Positions 30,894-41,836 of a stretch of 64,000 nt of DNA are shown here, piece after piece. The stretch comes from Methylobacter marinus A45. GTDB lineage: Bacteria > Pseudomonadota > Gammaproteobacteria > Methylococcales > Methylomonadaceae. Each line of letters opens with the position of its first letter. The first letter of the stretch is position 1. Position numbers and translations under genes: made by a program. Below the pieces are notes generated by a model, which was given only the letters and a program-made list of their open reading frames with translations, did not search any database and was not told where the DNA came from. The stretch lies in the NCBI RefSeq assembly GCF_000383855.1, contig NZ_KB912877.1, positions 4,339,226 to 4,403,225 on the forward strand, written 5' to 3'.

Positions 30894-32294
30894 ATGGGCA
30901 ATACCGGTGACCGTGAAATATCCGATGCACTGGTGCTCTTTGGCGTGACGGGGGATCTGGCCCATAAAAAGATCTTTCCGGCGCTTTACGCGATGGCGAA
31001 GCGGGGCCTTCTCGATGTGCCGGTGATCGGCGTTGCGTCAACGCAATGGACCCTGGAGCAACTGCGCCAGCGGGCGACGGACGGCATACAGGCGACCGGC
31101 ACGATAGATGACCGGAACGCCTTGGATCATCTGCTTTCTCTACTTCAGTATGTGAAAGGCGACTACAACGATGCCGGCACGTTCGGCGCGCTCAAACAGG
31201 TCATCGGCGAGGCCAGGCGCCCCACGCACTATCTGGCCATTACGCCTTCGCTGTTTGCAACCGTCATCAAGGGACTCGCCGCTGCAGGACTGGCCGATCA
31301 TGCGCGCATCATCATTGAGAAGCCGTTCGGGCGCGATCTGGCTTCGGCGCAGGAGCTGAACCGTATTGCGCAGTCGGTATTCCCCCAGGATTCGATCTTC
31401 CGCATCGATCACTTCCTAGGCAAGGAAGCGATCATGAATATCCTGTATTTCCGCTTCGCCAACTCGTTCCTGGAGCCGATCTGGAACCGCAATTGCGTGG
31501 CCAGCGTTCAGATCACCCTGGCTGAGCAGTTCGGCGTGGAGGGACGCGGCGCCTTCTACGAATCCGCGGGTTGTCTGCGTGACGTGATCCAGAACCACCT
31601 GTTCCAGATTGTCGCGCTGCTCGCCATGGAGCCGCCGGCCTATCAAGGCTTCGGCGCCGTGCACAGCGAGAAAGCCAAAGTCTTTCAGGCCATGCGTCCG
31701 CTACAGGCCGACGATCTGGTGCGCGGCCAGTACACCGGCTACCGCAATGAACCGAATGTGGCCAAGGACTCCGACGTGGAAACTTTCTGCGCCGTGCGGC
31801 TTTTTATCGACTCCTGGCGCTGGGAAGGCGTGCCGTGGTATCTGCGTTCCGGCAAATGCCTGGCCGAGACGGCCGCCGAGGTGCTGGTCCAGCTTAAGCC
31901 GCCGCCGCAGCGGCTATTCGCCGACTCACGACCTGCGGACGGACGGACTAATTATGTACGTTTCAGGCTTTCCCCCAACAGCGCCATCGCCATGGCTGCG
32001 CGAGTCAAGCGGGCAGGGAAAGAATTTGTCGGCGATCAGCGGGAACTTTACTTGCTCGACGAGCAGCCGGGTGAGGATGCGCCCTATGAGCGGCTTTTGG
32101 CTGACGCCATGGCCGGCGATGGCGCGCTTTTTACCAGAGAGGAGGCGATAGAGGCCGCCTGGGCTGCGGTCGACCCCGTTCTTGAGGCGCATCACCGGGC
32201 TTGCCTTTATGCGCCCGGCAGTTGGGGGCCGAAAGAGGCCGATGCACTCATTGCAGCCGATGGCGGCTGGTTCAACCCAGCGCGGCAGGAGTAA
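30894..32294 (+). CDS. zwf: glucose-6-phosphate 1-dehydrogenase
   Basis: A 466-residue enzyme oxidising glucose-6-phosphate with NAD(P)+ to 6-phosphogluconolactone, the entry to the oxidative pentose phosphate and Entner-Doudoroff routes. The dinucleotide motif [11 protein letters not shown] (residues 16-26) and active site RIDHFLGKE (170-178) are present; the usual Tyr of RIDHYLGKE is Phe here. [20 protein letters not shown] is typical of the C-terminal domain. It is preceded by AAAGGAGGG at good spacing. No gnd is adjacent; a broken HAD gene follows 5 bp downstream. Confidence 0.95.
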   Translation: MGNTGDREISDALVLFGVTGDLAHKKIFPALYAMAKRGLLDVPVIGVASTQWTLEQLRQRATDGIQATGTIDDRNALDHLLSLLQYVKGDYNDAGTFGALKQVIGEARRPTHYLAITPSLFATVIKGLAAAGLADHARIIIEKPFGRDLASAQELNRIAQSVFPQDSIFRIDHFLGKEAIMNILYFRFANSFLEPIWNRNCVASVQITLAEQFGVEGRGAFYESAGCLRDVIQNHLFQIVALLAMEPPAYQGFGAVHSEKAKVFQAMRPLQADDLVRGQYTGYRNEPNVAKDSDVETFCAVRLFIDSWRWEGVPWYLRSGKCLAETAAEVLVQLKPPPQRLFADSRPADGRTNYVRFRLSPNSAIAMAARVKRAGKEFVGDQRELYLLDEQPGEDAPYERLLADAMAGDGALFTREEAIEAAWAAVDPVLEAHHRACLYAPGSWGPKEADALIAADGGWFNPARQE

Positions 32295-32298
32295 GGTC

Positions 32299-32561
32299 AT
32301 GACAGCGCCTGGCGAGATTGTTTTTTGCTGGACGTGGACAATACGCTGCTCGACAACGATCGCGTGATTATCGACCTCAGGCGGTATCTGGAGCATTCGT
32401 TTGGTTTTGAGAACAGTGAGCGGTACTGGGCGATATTCGAGCAACGGCGCGCCCATCGGCGGATTGAAAGTGGTGGCAGAGAACGGATGGTTCGCAGCGC
32501 GCCCGCCTGGGACGGAAGAGAAGACATCTATGTGTACGCTGGAGAACAGACTATCTTATGA
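32299..32561 (+). pseudogene. HAD-family hydrolase, frameshifted N-terminal remnant
   Basis: The frame beginning MTAPGEIVF leaves the coding frame at a run of six T (32321-32326). One more T would give the HAD motif I as FLLDVDNTLLDND, followed by the plausible HAD cap start [12 protein letters not shown] and RYWAIFEQR. After that the sequence is no longer family-like and stops within 88 codons, whereas intact HAD hydrolases have 200 or more residues. It is therefore both frameshifted and truncated. It follows zwf by 5 bp and was probably once cotranscribed with it. Confidence 0.7.
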
Positions 32562-32791
32562 GGAATGGAAATAATAGCTTTGCGGATAAAATCGCCTGAA
32601 GATTGGTTAAGGCGTCGGGTATTGACACCCCACGGAGACGAATCCGAAATCGACAAAAAGTTCTTCGAGTTAGGTTTGATGACAGTCCGATGGATCCCTA
32701 AGATCCGCCTGTAAACCCGCGACAGCGAACAGTTAAGCAGTTAAGTAGTTAATGCTGCACTTTGTTATCCCCAAACCTATGGAGAAGCGAC

Positions 32792-33324
32792 ATGCCTGAA
32801 AAAAAACAGCTCAGCCGTTGGAGTCTTTAGCAACCACCAAGATGCCGAAAGTGCTGTCAAGGAACTGCAAAAGTCCGGCTACGATATGAAAAAAACTATC
32901 CATCGTTGGGAAAGATTATCACTCCGAAGAAAATGCTATCGGTTACTACAATACCGGCGATCGCATGGCGACATGGGGGAAGTTTGGTCTGTTTTGGGGT
33001 TCGATTTGGGGACTCCTTTTCGGCTCCACATTCTTATTCATCCCGGGGATAGGTCCGGTCATGGTCGGTGGCCCGTTGGTAAGCTGGATAATCGGCGCAC
33101 TTGAAACTGCGGTCGTCACCGGTGGCCTCACCGCCCTCGGCGGTGCACTTGCGAGCATTGGGATTCCTAAGGACAGTGTCATTCGATACGAAACCGCGCT
33201 GAAGGCCAACAAGTTTATTCTCATTGTCCACGGAATCGTGCAGGAAATTGAAAAGGTAAGGAACATCCTGATGCAAAACAAAGCCGAAGAGGCAAACGTG
33301 CACGAAGTAACGATCGGCCAATAA
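32792..33324 (+). pseudogene. YflT-like general stress membrane protein, two frameshifts
   Basis: Removing one A from each of two poly-A runs (eight A at 32799-32806 and seven A at 32889-32895) restores a continuous 176-residue protein. It reads MPEKNSSAVGVFSNHQDAES, then VKELQKSGYDMKKLSIVGKD, then the glycine-rich membrane part WGSIWGLLFGSTFLFIPGIG and VVTGGLTALGGALASIGIP. This matches the general-stress-protein (heat-induced YflT-like) architecture: an N-terminal alpha/beta domain and a central hydrophobic glycine-zipper-like hairpin. The corrected length is an exact number of codons. As given, only residues from about 59 on form an open frame. It may be a real loss or homopolymer sequencing error. 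Confidence 0.75.
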
Positions 33325-33448
33325 TCCGTGCCTGCCAAACAGTGGCCCGACCACCAGCAGACTATATGACGCGCGTAATGCCGCACTGCGACGGCGTCGA
33401 GATGTCGCACGAATCCTGTGACAAAGCCGATCGACTGAGGAAAACACG

Positions 33449-34096
33449 ATGAAGAAAGAGGCTGCAATCACCTGCGTATTTGTGGATATCGGTGGTGTCC
33501 TGCTCACCAACGGCTGGGATCATCATGCCCGCAAACGGGCGGCGGAGAACTTCAAACTGGAGTGGGCCGAGATGGAGGATCGGCATCGTCTTAACTTCGC
33601 TACCTACGAGGAGGGTAAACTTACGCTGGAGGAATATCTGAGTCGAACGGTTTTCTACGAGGAGCGGCCATTCACACGGGATCAGTTCCGGGGATTCATG
33701 TTCGCGCAGTCGCGAGCTTTTCCCGAAATGATCGAGTTGATCCGAAAACTCAAGGCAAAGTACGGATTAAAGATCGCCGTGGTCAGCAACGAAGGCCGCG
33801 AACTGAATATCTATCGGATTCGAAAGTTCAAGCTGAACGCGTTTGTGGATTGTTTTATTTCTTCCTGTTTCGTCCATCTCCGCAAGCCGGACGCGGACAT
33901 CTTTAAGCTTGCGATGGACATCGCCCAGGCGCCAGCCGAGCATATAATCTATATCGAAAACACCCCGATGTTTGCCCAGATCGCGGAAGATTTGGGGATT
34001 CGCAGCATTCTTCACACGGATTACCCGTCGACGTGCGCACAATTGGCCTCGTTCGGATTGCAGTATGACGAAGGCATCAGTCATGAAATCCGCTAA
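33449..34096 (+). CDS. HAD-superfamily hydrolase
   Basis: A 215-residue HAD phosphatase-like protein. Motif I is VFVDIGGVLL (nucleophile Asp; second acid replaced by Gly, as in the GGVL subgroup). Motif II is IAVVSNEG, motif III Lys is in LRKPDADIF, and the motif IV region is IYIENTP. A helical cap lies at about residues 20-95. The substrate is unknown. The gene overlaps the 5' end of ackA by 14 bp, which implies coexpression with acetyl-phosphate metabolism. It is preceded by GAGGAAAACACG. Confidence 0.85.
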   Translation: MKKEAAITCVFVDIGGVLLTNGWDHHARKRAAENFKLEWAEMEDRHRLNFATYEEGKLTLEEYLSRTVFYEERPFTRDQFRGFMFAQSRAFPEMIELIRKLKAKYGLKIAVVSNEGRELNIYRIRKFKLNAFVDCFISSCFVHLRKPDADIFKLAMDIAQAPAEHIIYIENTPMFAQIAEDLGIRSILHTDYPSTCAQLASFGLQYDEGISHEIR

Positions 34097-34994
34097 GCCG
34101 CGCATTCTGACCATCAATGGCGGCTCGTCCAGCATCAAGTTTGCACTGTTCGAAGCCGGTGACTCGCTCCGACGGATTCTGGAGGGCGGAATTGAGCGGA
34201 TTGGACTGCCGGAGGCCACCTTGCGGGTAAAAGGCGTGAACCAGAAGGACAACTTTTCGCGGCCTGTGACGGCACCGGATCACGCGGTGGCGGTGAGCGC
34301 TCTGATGGATTGGATCGAGGAACGACTCGGGGGTGGCGCATTGACCGCAGTAGGGCATCGCGTGGTGCATGGCGGGCCCAAGTATAGCAAACCGCAGCGA
34401 ATCACTGCGGAAATGATTGCAGATCTGCACAAGATCAGTCCCTTCGATCCCGAGCATATGCCGGAAGAAATCCTGTTGATCGAGGCGTTTCAGCGCCGAT
34501 TTCCTGAGTTGCCTCAAGTCGCATGCTTTGACACAGCTTTTCACCATGACCTGCCGCGTGTGGCGCAACTATTACCGATCCCGCGCCGTTATGAAGCACA
34601 GGGAGTGCGACGATACGGGTTTCACGGGTTGTCGTATGAATTTCTCATGGGTGAACTGGCCCGCCAAGCTGGAACGGATGCGGCACAAGGTCGGGTTATC
34701 CTCGCGCACCTCGGCAATGGCGCAAGCCTGGCGGCGGTGCGTGACGGCAAACCCGTGGATACCAGCATGGGTTTCACCCCAACAGCCGGAGTGCCGATGA
34801 GCACCCGCTCAGGCGATCTCGATCCCGGACTGTTTTGGTATCTGGCGTGCACTGAAAACATGAGCGCGAAGCAATTCAAAGTAATGGTCAATTCCCAGTC
34901 CGGGCTGCTCGGCGTGTCGGAGACCAGTTCTGACATGCGCGACTTGCCTGCCTCCGCTCACGATCTGGATTGCCCAGTGGTGGGTAGGGCGTAG
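34083..34994 (+). CDS. ackA: acetate kinase, C-terminally truncated
   Basis: Acetate kinase makes ATP from acetyl-phosphate, the product of phosphoketolase. The N-terminal signature LTINGGSSSIKFALFE is clear, as are GHRVVHGGPKYSKP, FDTAFHHDLP, RRYGFHGLSYEF, HLGNGASLAAV and STRSGDLDPG. The protein then diverges right after SSDMRDL and stops at 303 residues, against about 400 for the family. The C-terminal adenylate-binding part with the GGIGE motif is therefore missing, and activity is doubtful. The start ATG 34083 overlaps the upstream HAD gene. A short metal-resistance-like block follows directly, so the break probably marks a recombination junction. Confidence 0.85.
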   Translation: MKSAKPRILTINGGSSSIKFALFEAGDSLRRILEGGIERIGLPEATLRVKGVNQKDNFSRPVTAPDHAVAVSALMDWIEERLGGGALTAVGHRVVHGGPKYSKPQRITAEMIADLHKISPFDPEHMPEEILLIEAFQRRFPELPQVACFDTAFHHDLPRVAQLLPIPRRYEAQGVRRYGFHGLSYEFLMGELARQAGTDAAQGRVILAHLGNGASLAAVRDGKPVDTSMGFTPTAGVPMSTRSGDLDPGLFWYLACTENMSAKQFKVMVNSQSGLLGVSETSSDMRDLPASAHDLDCPVVGRA

Positions 34995-35018
34995 CAGCGC
35001 AACGAAAGGGGCTTTAAA

Positions 35019-35141
35019 ATGAACAACATGATGAATTATACAGACGGATGGATGGGTGGAGGGATGTGGCTTTGGTCGGTGATCGGCGTGTTGCTGATAG
35101 TCCTGCTGGTCGTCGTTATCCTCAAGCAGTTCAAAAAATAA
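35019..35141 (+). CDS. small single-pass membrane peptide
   Basis: A 40-residue ORF, too short for most gene callers. It starts with a Met/Trp/Gly-rich stretch (MNNMMNYTDGWMGGGMWLWS), followed by one strong helix (VIGVLLIVLLVVVILK) and a basic end. It is preceded by GAAAGGGG. Similar tiny Met-rich membrane peptides are often found beside copper P-type ATPases, and the CopB gene lies 208 bp downstream, so a metal-linked role is a reasonable guess. The function is not known. Confidence 0.5.
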   Translation: MNNMMNYTDGWMGGGMWLWSVIGVLLIVLLVVVILKQFKK

Positions 35142-35349
35142 TTCAACGCTCGGCACTGCTACGAAGTGAACTGTTAACCATGAAAGGAGACCCCCAACAA
35201 AACGGTGAGTGAGACTGCAACTGCCTTGCAGACCGCCGTCCAGTTCCATAATGAGAATTGCTGATATGCCAAGACCCGTTCAAAGCATCGCGAAGCGCGG
35301 TATTGATCAGCGTTGATGGAAGAACCATAAAAAATGACAGGAGACTCCA

Positions 35350-37383
35350 ATGAAACAACGCGAACACGCGACAAACAATAAACCTGAATCTGAAATGCCG
35401 CATGCCGGGACCGACCATCAAGGCCACCATGCTCACATGGCGGCGGATTTTCGTAACCGGTTCTGGATCTCACTGGTCTTGACCCTGCCGATTCTCGCTC
35501 TCTCGCCCATGCTCCAAAAGTTGGTGGGCCTGCGCGAAGCCATCCGTTTTTCCGGCGACCTTTACGTTCTGTTCGGCTTTGCCTCGGCGGTTTTTTGGTA
35601 TGGCGGCTGGCCGTTCATCAAAGGTTTGTTCAATGAGCTTAAAACCCGCAAGCCGGGGATGATGACGCTGGTCGCCGTTGCTATCACCACCGCTTATGTT
35701 TACAGCAGTGCCGTGGTGTTCGGTCTGACCGGCAAGATGTTTTTCTGGGAGCTGGCCACGCTTGTTGACATCATGTTGCTGGGTCACTGGATTGAGATGC
35801 GCTCGGTGATGGGTGCTTCAAAGGCGCTGGAAGCCTTGGCGAAGCTCATGCCCTCCGATGCCCATAAACTCATGCCCGATGGCAGCGTGCAGGACGTCCC
35901 GCTCGGCGAGTTGACCGTTGGCGACAAGGTGCTGATCAAACCGGGCGAGAAGATCCCTGCGGATGGTGTCATCGTTGAGGGCGAGAGCTCGGTCAATGAG
36001 GCGATGCTGACCGGGGAATCAACCCCGGTCACCAAAAAAACCGATGGCAAGGTGATTGGCGGCGCTATCAATGGCGAAGGCTCGCTGACTATCGAGGTGA
36101 AAGGCACCGGCAAGGACTCTTTCCTGTCGCAGGTCATTGATCTGGTCAAGCAGGCACAGGAAAGCAAATCAAAAACCCAAAACCTCGCCGATACCGCCGC
36201 AATGTGGCTTACCATTATCGCCTTGGGAGGCGGCTTGCTCACATTCTTAATCTGGCTGGTTCTGATGAATAAGGAGTTCGCCTTTGCCATTGAACGCGCC
36301 GTGACGCTGATGGTGATTACTTGTCCGCATGCGCTCGGTCTGGCCGTACCATTGGTCGTGGCCGTCTCCACGGCCTTGGCTGCAAGCAATGGTCTCCTCA
36401 TTCGTAATCGCGGCGCTTTCGAGGGCGCCCGTAAACTGCAGGCCATCATTTTTGACAAGACCGGCACGCTGACCGAGGGCCGCTTCGGTGTGACCGACAC
36501 ATTGATGCTTGCGCAGGACATCGACGAAGAAACTCTGCGTAAATACGCGGCTTCTGTGGATGCAAATTCCGAGCATCCAATCGCCAAGGCGATCGCCGAT
36601 TCTTCGGAAAACAAGCTGCCCGTTGAAAACTTCAAGAGCATCCCCGGCAAAGGCGCAGAAGGCCGGGTCGATGGCAGAGAGGTCAAAGTGGTCAGTCCGG
36701 GCTACTTGCGCGAACAGAACATCGCGCACGATGACCAGCGTGTCGAACCGCTGCAAACCCAGGGCAAGACGGTCGTGTTTGTCCTTGTGGACGGGCAGCT
36801 GAAAGGTGCGATCGCCTTGGCTGACATTATCCGCCCCGAGGCAAAGCAAGCCATCGATGCCCTCAAGGCATTGAATATTCGTTGCATGATGCTGACCGGT
36901 GATAACAAGGCGACGGCTCAATGGGTCTCGGAACAAATCGGACTGGATGAGTACTTCGCCGAAGTCCTGCCCCAAGATAAAGCCGCCAAAGTGAAAGAGG
37001 TCCAAACCCGAGGCGTTTTGGTGGCGATGACCGGTGACGGCGTGAACGATGCCCCGGCGCTGGCGCAGGCGGATGTGGGCATTGCCATCGGCGCCGGTTC
37101 CGATGTGGCGGTGGAAACCGCCGACGTGATTCTAGTGCGCAGCAATCCGCTGGATGTCGTGGCTATCGTGCGGCTCTCCCGCGCCACCTATGGCAAGATG
37201 ATTCAGAACCTGGTCTGGGCCACGGGCTACAACGTCGTCGCCATTCCGCTGGCGGCCGGCGCGCTTTACGCGTGGGGCGTGCTGCTCACTCCCGCTTTGG
37301 GTGCGGTGCTGATGTCTGCGAGCACGGTGATTGTGGCCATCAACGCTCGACTGTTGAAACTAAAGGCTGAACCCAAAAAATGA
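35350..37383 (+). CDS. copB: copper-type P1B ATPase (CopB-like)
   Basis: A 677-residue heavy-metal P-type ATPase without Cys-type heavy-metal domains but with a His-rich N-terminus ([13 protein letters not shown]). The TM6 metal motif is CPH ([14 protein letters not shown]), characteristic of the P1B-3/CopB group rather than CPC. TGES phosphatase loop (LTGESTPV), phosphorylation motif [10 protein letters not shown], and hinge [12 protein letters not shown] are intact. It is expected to export copper (Cu2+/Cu+) or silver. Its stop overlaps the next ATPase gene by 4 bp. Confidence 0.9.
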   Translation: MKQREHATNNKPESEMPHAGTDHQGHHAHMAADFRNRFWISLVLTLPILALSPMLQKLVGLREAIRFSGDLYVLFGFASAVFWYGGWPFIKGLFNELKTRKPGMMTLVAVAITTAYVYSSAVVFGLTGKMFFWELATLVDIMLLGHWIEMRSVMGASKALEALAKLMPSDAHKLMPDGSVQDVPLGELTVGDKVLIKPGEKIPADGVIVEGESSVNEAMLTGESTPVTKKTDGKVIGGAINGEGSLTIEVKGTGKDSFLSQVIDLVKQAQESKSKTQNLADTAAMWLTIIALGGGLLTFLIWLVLMNKEFAFAIERAVTLMVITCPHALGLAVPLVVAVSTALAASNGLLIRNRGAFEGARKLQAIIFDKTGTLTEGRFGVTDTLMLAQDIDEETLRKYAASVDANSEHPIAKAIADSSENKLPVENFKSIPGKGAEGRVDGREVKVVSPGYLREQNIAHDDQRVEPLQTQGKTVVFVLVDGQLKGAIALADIIRPEAKQAIDALKALNIRCMMLTGDNKATAQWVSEQIGLDEYFAEVLPQDKAAKVKEVQTRGVLVAMTGDGVNDAPALAQADVGIAIGAGSDVAVETADVILVRSNPLDVVAIVRLSRATYGKMIQNLVWATGYNVVAIPLAAGALYAWGVLLTPALGAVLMSASTVIVAINARLLKLKAEPKK

Positions 37384-39830
37384 CCAAGCACAGCAGGACT
37401 CCGCCCGCCCTCGCCGAACAAGCAAAAACCCAAGCTTGGCACAGCCTGTCCGCCGAGGAAGTACTGGCGCAACTCGATTCCTCTGCGGCAGGACTGTCTG
37501 CACAGGAAGCGACCCATCGCCTTGCCGCCAACGGCCCGAATGCGCTGAAGGAAGGCAAGCGCATGACTCCGCTACGGATTTTTCTTGATCAGTTCAAAAG
37601 CCTGATTATTTGGATTCTGATCGCGGCCGGTGTCATCTCCGGCGTGCTGGGCGAAGTGGTGGACGCCATTGCCATCCTCGCCATCGTCGTTCTCAATGCC
37701 GTCATCGGCTTCTACCAGGAATTCACCGCCGAAAAGTCCATCGCGGCGCTGAAGAAGATGACCGCGCCGCAGGCCAAGGTGATGCGTGACGGGAAAGTCA
37801 CCGCGATTCCGGCTTCGGGAGTCGTTAACGGTGATATCCTGGCGCTGGAGGCCGGCGATCTGATCGCCGCCGATGCCCGGCTTCTGGAAGCCGCCTCGCT
37901 CCGCTGCATCGAAGCGACGCTAACCGGCGAATCGGCGGCGGAGAACAAGCAATCCGCGACTTTGGATCAAGCCGATGTCCCGTTGGGCGACCGCGAGAAT
38001 ATGGTGTTCATGGGCACCAGCATCGCGGCGGGTACCGGTATGGCCGTGGTTGTGGCCACGGCGATGCAGACCGAGTTGGGCCGCATCGCCGGTCTGATCA
38101 CAGAGGCCGGTGCCGAGGAACAGACTCCGTTGGAGAAAAAGCTCGAGTCCTTTGGCCAGGTACTGGTTTGGGCGGCGCTTGGCATTGTTGTACTATTGTT
38201 CGGACTGGGGTGGCTGCGCGGCACGGACCTGTTGGAGTTATTCATGACTTCGGTAAGCCTCGCCGTGGCCGCCGTGCCCGAAGGCCTGCCGGCCGTGGTC
38301 ACGGTGGCGCTTTCGCTCGGGGTGTTGCGCATGTCTCGCCGCCATGCGCTGATGCGCAAGCTATCAGCGGTCGAGACGCTCGGTTCGACCTCAGTCATCT
38401 GCACCGACAAGACCGGCACGTTGACGAGGGGTGAAATGACCGTGCGCGAGCTCTATGTCGCAGAGCAAAGTTATGAGGTCACGGGTATTGGCTACGGGCC
38501 TGACGGCGACGCGCGCTTTAAGGGTAACAAAGCGGAAGATCAGCACGCGGCGGCGTTGCTCGAACTGGCAACCGTCATCCTCGGTTGCAACAACGCCCAT
38601 CTGGTCCAGGAAAAGGGCGCATGGAAAGTGATAGGCGATCCCACCGAAGGCGCCTTATTGGCCGCCGGAGCCAAAGCCGGCGGCGACCACGCGCGCATCG
38701 AGCGGGAAATGCCGAAGCAGCAAGAAATACCTTTTGACTCCGATAGAAAACTCAGCACAATGATACGCCAAATGCCGGACGGCAAATTGCGCGCCTTTAT
38801 CAACGGAGCGCCGGATGTGCTGTTGCAGCGCTGCACACACCTTTACACCAGCGCCGGAGTCCGGCCCATGACGGACGAGGATCGTCAGACCATCGTGGCG
38901 CAAAATACCGCGATGGCGCAGCAAGCCCTGCGCGTGCTCGGTTCGGCCTGGCGCGACCTGGATAAGGCAGCGCCCGCCGACCTGACGGCAGACGCCGTGG
39001 AGCACGATCTGGTGTTCGTGGGCCTGTCGGGCATGGTTGATCCACCCCGGCAGGAGGCCAAGGATGCCGTGGCCAAATGTCGCGCCGCCGGCATTCGGGT
39101 GGTGATGATTACCGGCGATCATCCGCACACCGCGACCGCCATTGCGCGGGAACTCGGCATCGCTGCAGACGATGATATGGCCGTCGCCGGCATTGAGCTG
39201 GATAAAGTGTCCGAACAGGAACTCCGGCAGCGAGCGCCCAAAATCGCCGTGTACGCCCGCGTTACCGCCGAGCACAAATTGCGCATCATCCGTGCCTGGA
39301 AAGCGAATGATGCGGTGGTGGCGATGACCGGCGACGGCGTCAACGACGCTCCGGCCATCAAGGGCGCCGACATCGGCATCGCCATGGGCAAAGCCGGCAC
39401 GGAAGTCACCAAACAGGCAGCGGACATGATCATCACCGATGACAACTTCGCCTCCATCGTCGCCGCCGTCGAAGAGGGGCGCGGCATTTACGACAATATC
39501 CGCAAGACCCTGCAATACCTGCTGGCCGGCAATACCGGCGAACTGCTGCTGATGACCGTCTGCGTGGTCATTGGTTTACCGACGCCGCTGCTGCCCATTC
39601 ACCTGTTGTGGATCAATCTTGTGACCGACGGTCTGCCCGCGCTGTGCCTGGCGACCGATCCCATCGACCCCGACGTGATGAAGCGCCAACCTCGCCCCCG
39701 CTCCGAGCGCATCACCACCCCTGACTTTCTCCGCGCCATGGGTTTCACCGGCTTGCTCACGGCCGGTGTGGCATTCGCGGTTTACCTCTATACCCTGAAG
39801 ACGGAAACCACGGAAACGGCACGTACCTAG
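37380..39830 (+). pseudogene. P2-type cation ATPase (N-terminal 816 residues), interrupted by transposon
   Basis: The proximal part of a Ca2+/cation P2-type ATPase. It has an N-terminal [11 protein letters not shown] cation-ATPase domain, TM1-2 (about 65-110), TGES loop ([12 protein letters not shown]), TM4 site [49 protein letters not shown]5-7 and [20 protein letters not shown]. It ends abruptly at a TAG made of TA from the target duplication plus the first G of the IS. TM8-10 continue in frame at 49660 after the transposon. The truncated product lacks part of the transport domain and is probably not functional. It is translationally coupled to copB by a 4-bp overlap. Confidence 0.9.
39824..39829. 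repeat. left copy of 6-bp target-site duplication (TACCTA)
   Basis: TACCTA here is repeated at 49660-49665, immediately outside the other end of the composite transposon. Removing everything from 39830 to 49665 restores the reading frame across the junction (codons for Arg-Thr-Tyr-Ala-Phe). Confidence 0.88.
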
Positions 39831-41672
39831 TGTTTGAATGAAAATTAATTAATCTCATATTCATCAATAGGTTATAATGATTTTCCAACACGAAGATGTG
39901 TTGCCCTGACCCCGGTTTTGTCTTATTTCCAGCGAAAATCGGCCCGTAACCGCCTAAAAGCCAAAATCTTCATCCCTCGAATTCGCATGCGCACCGTCAT
40001 TCAGCCTCAACTCAAATTCGGTGAAACCGATATTGCCGCCATTGTCATTGATCCTAAATCACGTGATGACATTCCCCAACTACTGCGTGGACTGCAATAC
40101 ATTTATACCGAGGTCAGCTTGCGTCAGCGGATATTTGCCATTCTGGAAGAGGTCATGCCCGAACGGGCAGGCGGAAAAGGCAAAGCCAGCAATAAAACCG
40201 GGCGACCCGGTATGGAGCAGTGGAAGATACTGGTGTTGGGCGTACTGCGGTTAGGGCTTGATGTGGATTACGACCGGATTCAAGAGTTGGCCAACCAACA
40301 CAAGACGATCCGGCAGATGCTGGGGCATAGCGACTGGCTGGACGAACACCGTTATGAATTGCCAACCATCCGGGACAACGTCAGTTTGTTCACGCCCGAG
40401 ATTCTGGATCGCATCAACCAGGAAGTGGTGCATGCGGGACACCAGGCGTTAAAAAAAACGCCGAAGAAAGCCTGAAGACCCGCGCTGATTCCTTTGTGGT
40501 CAAAACCCACGTGCATTTTCCCACCGACACCAACTTGCTGTGGGATGCCATCCGCAAAACGTTGCACACCTGCGCCGCACTCTGCGACGCCCTGAATTTG
40601 ACCGAATGGCGCCAAAGCGCCTATCACTTGCGTTGTTTCAAGAAAAGTTACCGGCTGATTCAAAAGCTCAAGCATTCCACCTCGCAAGATGAAGCCAAAC
40701 GTCAGGCCAAGCAAGAGCAAATCGAAGCCGCTTATCAGACCTACCTCGACCAAGCCCAAGTCTATGTGCAACGGGCATACGCCACTCGGCAGCGCCTGAA
40801 CCAAGCGCATGGCATATCGGCAGCGATGTTGGCAGATCTCGATGCCTACCTGGCGCATGCCGAGCGGCAGATCGACCAGATTCGTCGTCGGGTCCTGCAA
40901 GGTGAAACCATTCCGCATGCCGAGAAAGTCTTTTCCATTTTTCAACCCCATACCGAATGGATCAGTAAAGGCAAGGCCGGCGTACCGGTCGAGTTGGGAT
41001 TGAGGGTGGCTATCGTCGAAGATCAACACCGTTTTATCCTGCACCATCAGGTCATGGCAAAAACCACGGACGATCAAATCGCCGTGACCTTGGTCGAACA
41101 AACCCAAACCCGCTTTCCCGCGGCAAAAGCCATGAGCTTTGATAAGGGCTTTCACAGCCCAAGGAATCAAGCAGAGCTCAAACAACGCCTGGATAACGTG
41201 ATATTGCCGAAAAAAGGCCGGCTATCGGAAGCCGACAAAGCCCGCGAATCCGCCCCGGAGTTTGTCCGCCTGCGCCGCCAACATTCAGCGGTTGAATCGG
41301 CGATCAATGCGCTGGGCGTTCATGGGTTGAACAAATGCCCCGATCATGGCATGGATGGTTTCAAGCGCTACGTGGCCCTCGCCATCGTGGCACGCAATAT
41401 TCAGCGTTTGGGCGCCATGCTCCGCGAGCAAGAACAACAAGAAGCCGCTCGACGACGAGGCCCTTACAAAAAAGCGGCCTAAAGGCACGACTGGTGGCGG
41501 AAAAAAGGACGAAACACGGGAAAGGTGCGGCCAAAATTCGCCCGGAATAGCGGATTTGCACCATTGAGCACCACCAAAAGAGGAAATTGACTGACCTGCG
41601 CCGAAAAATGGCTGGAGTTAGGCTCAGTGAGTTGGCAGAATCATGAAAAAAAGCGAGTTTTCTTTCAGGCAC
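39830..41672 (+). mobile_element. ISNCY-like insertion sequence, copy 1
   Basis: 1,843 bp. The left end GTGTTTGAATGAAAA and right end (reverse complement) GTGCCTGAAAGAAAA are imperfect terminal inverted repeats, 12 of 15 identical. The transposase is encoded in two overlapping phases. About 190 bp of noncoding tail lie between the transposase stop and the right end. The copy is identical to copy 2 through the transposase and a few bases beyond, then diverges in the tail. Confidence 0.85.
39987..41482 (+). CDS. ISNCY-family transposase, probably made by -1 frameshift (copy 1)
   Basis: The first phase starts at MRTVIQPQLKFGETDIAAI (ATG 39987; a TTG at 39918 would add 23 residues) and ends at a TGA at 40473-40475. 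The second phase takes over at a run of eight A (40451-40458) read as TTA AAA AAA ACG, continuing NAEESLKTRADSFVV and VKTHVHFPTDTNLLWDAIRK to 41482. A -1 slip gives a 498-residue protein, the usual size of single-frame ISNCY transposases. DDE-type residues are plausible in AMSFDKGFHS and HSAVESAINAL. Both copies keep exactly the same arrangement, so the shift looks programmed rather than decay. Confidence 0.8.
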
Positions 41673-41836
41673 TATTTAAGGCGCCTTAACGTTAAGTATA
41701 AACGTTTTTTCTCACTGGTTGATTCAAAGCGACGATAGTGAGGAGGGGATCGTTAATTTAGTCTGAGCAGGTTTAGGTGTCGGGTATAGAAAGTACACAC
41801 AACAAGTCTGCAATTCTCAACGGTAGACCGTATCGC

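Noticed and set aside
41640-41690. A short ORF starting MKKSEFSFRHYLRRL at the right end of IS copy 1
   Set aside because: It is the equivalent of the IS-borne start in copy 2 but runs into a stop within the cargo flank; no product is expected.
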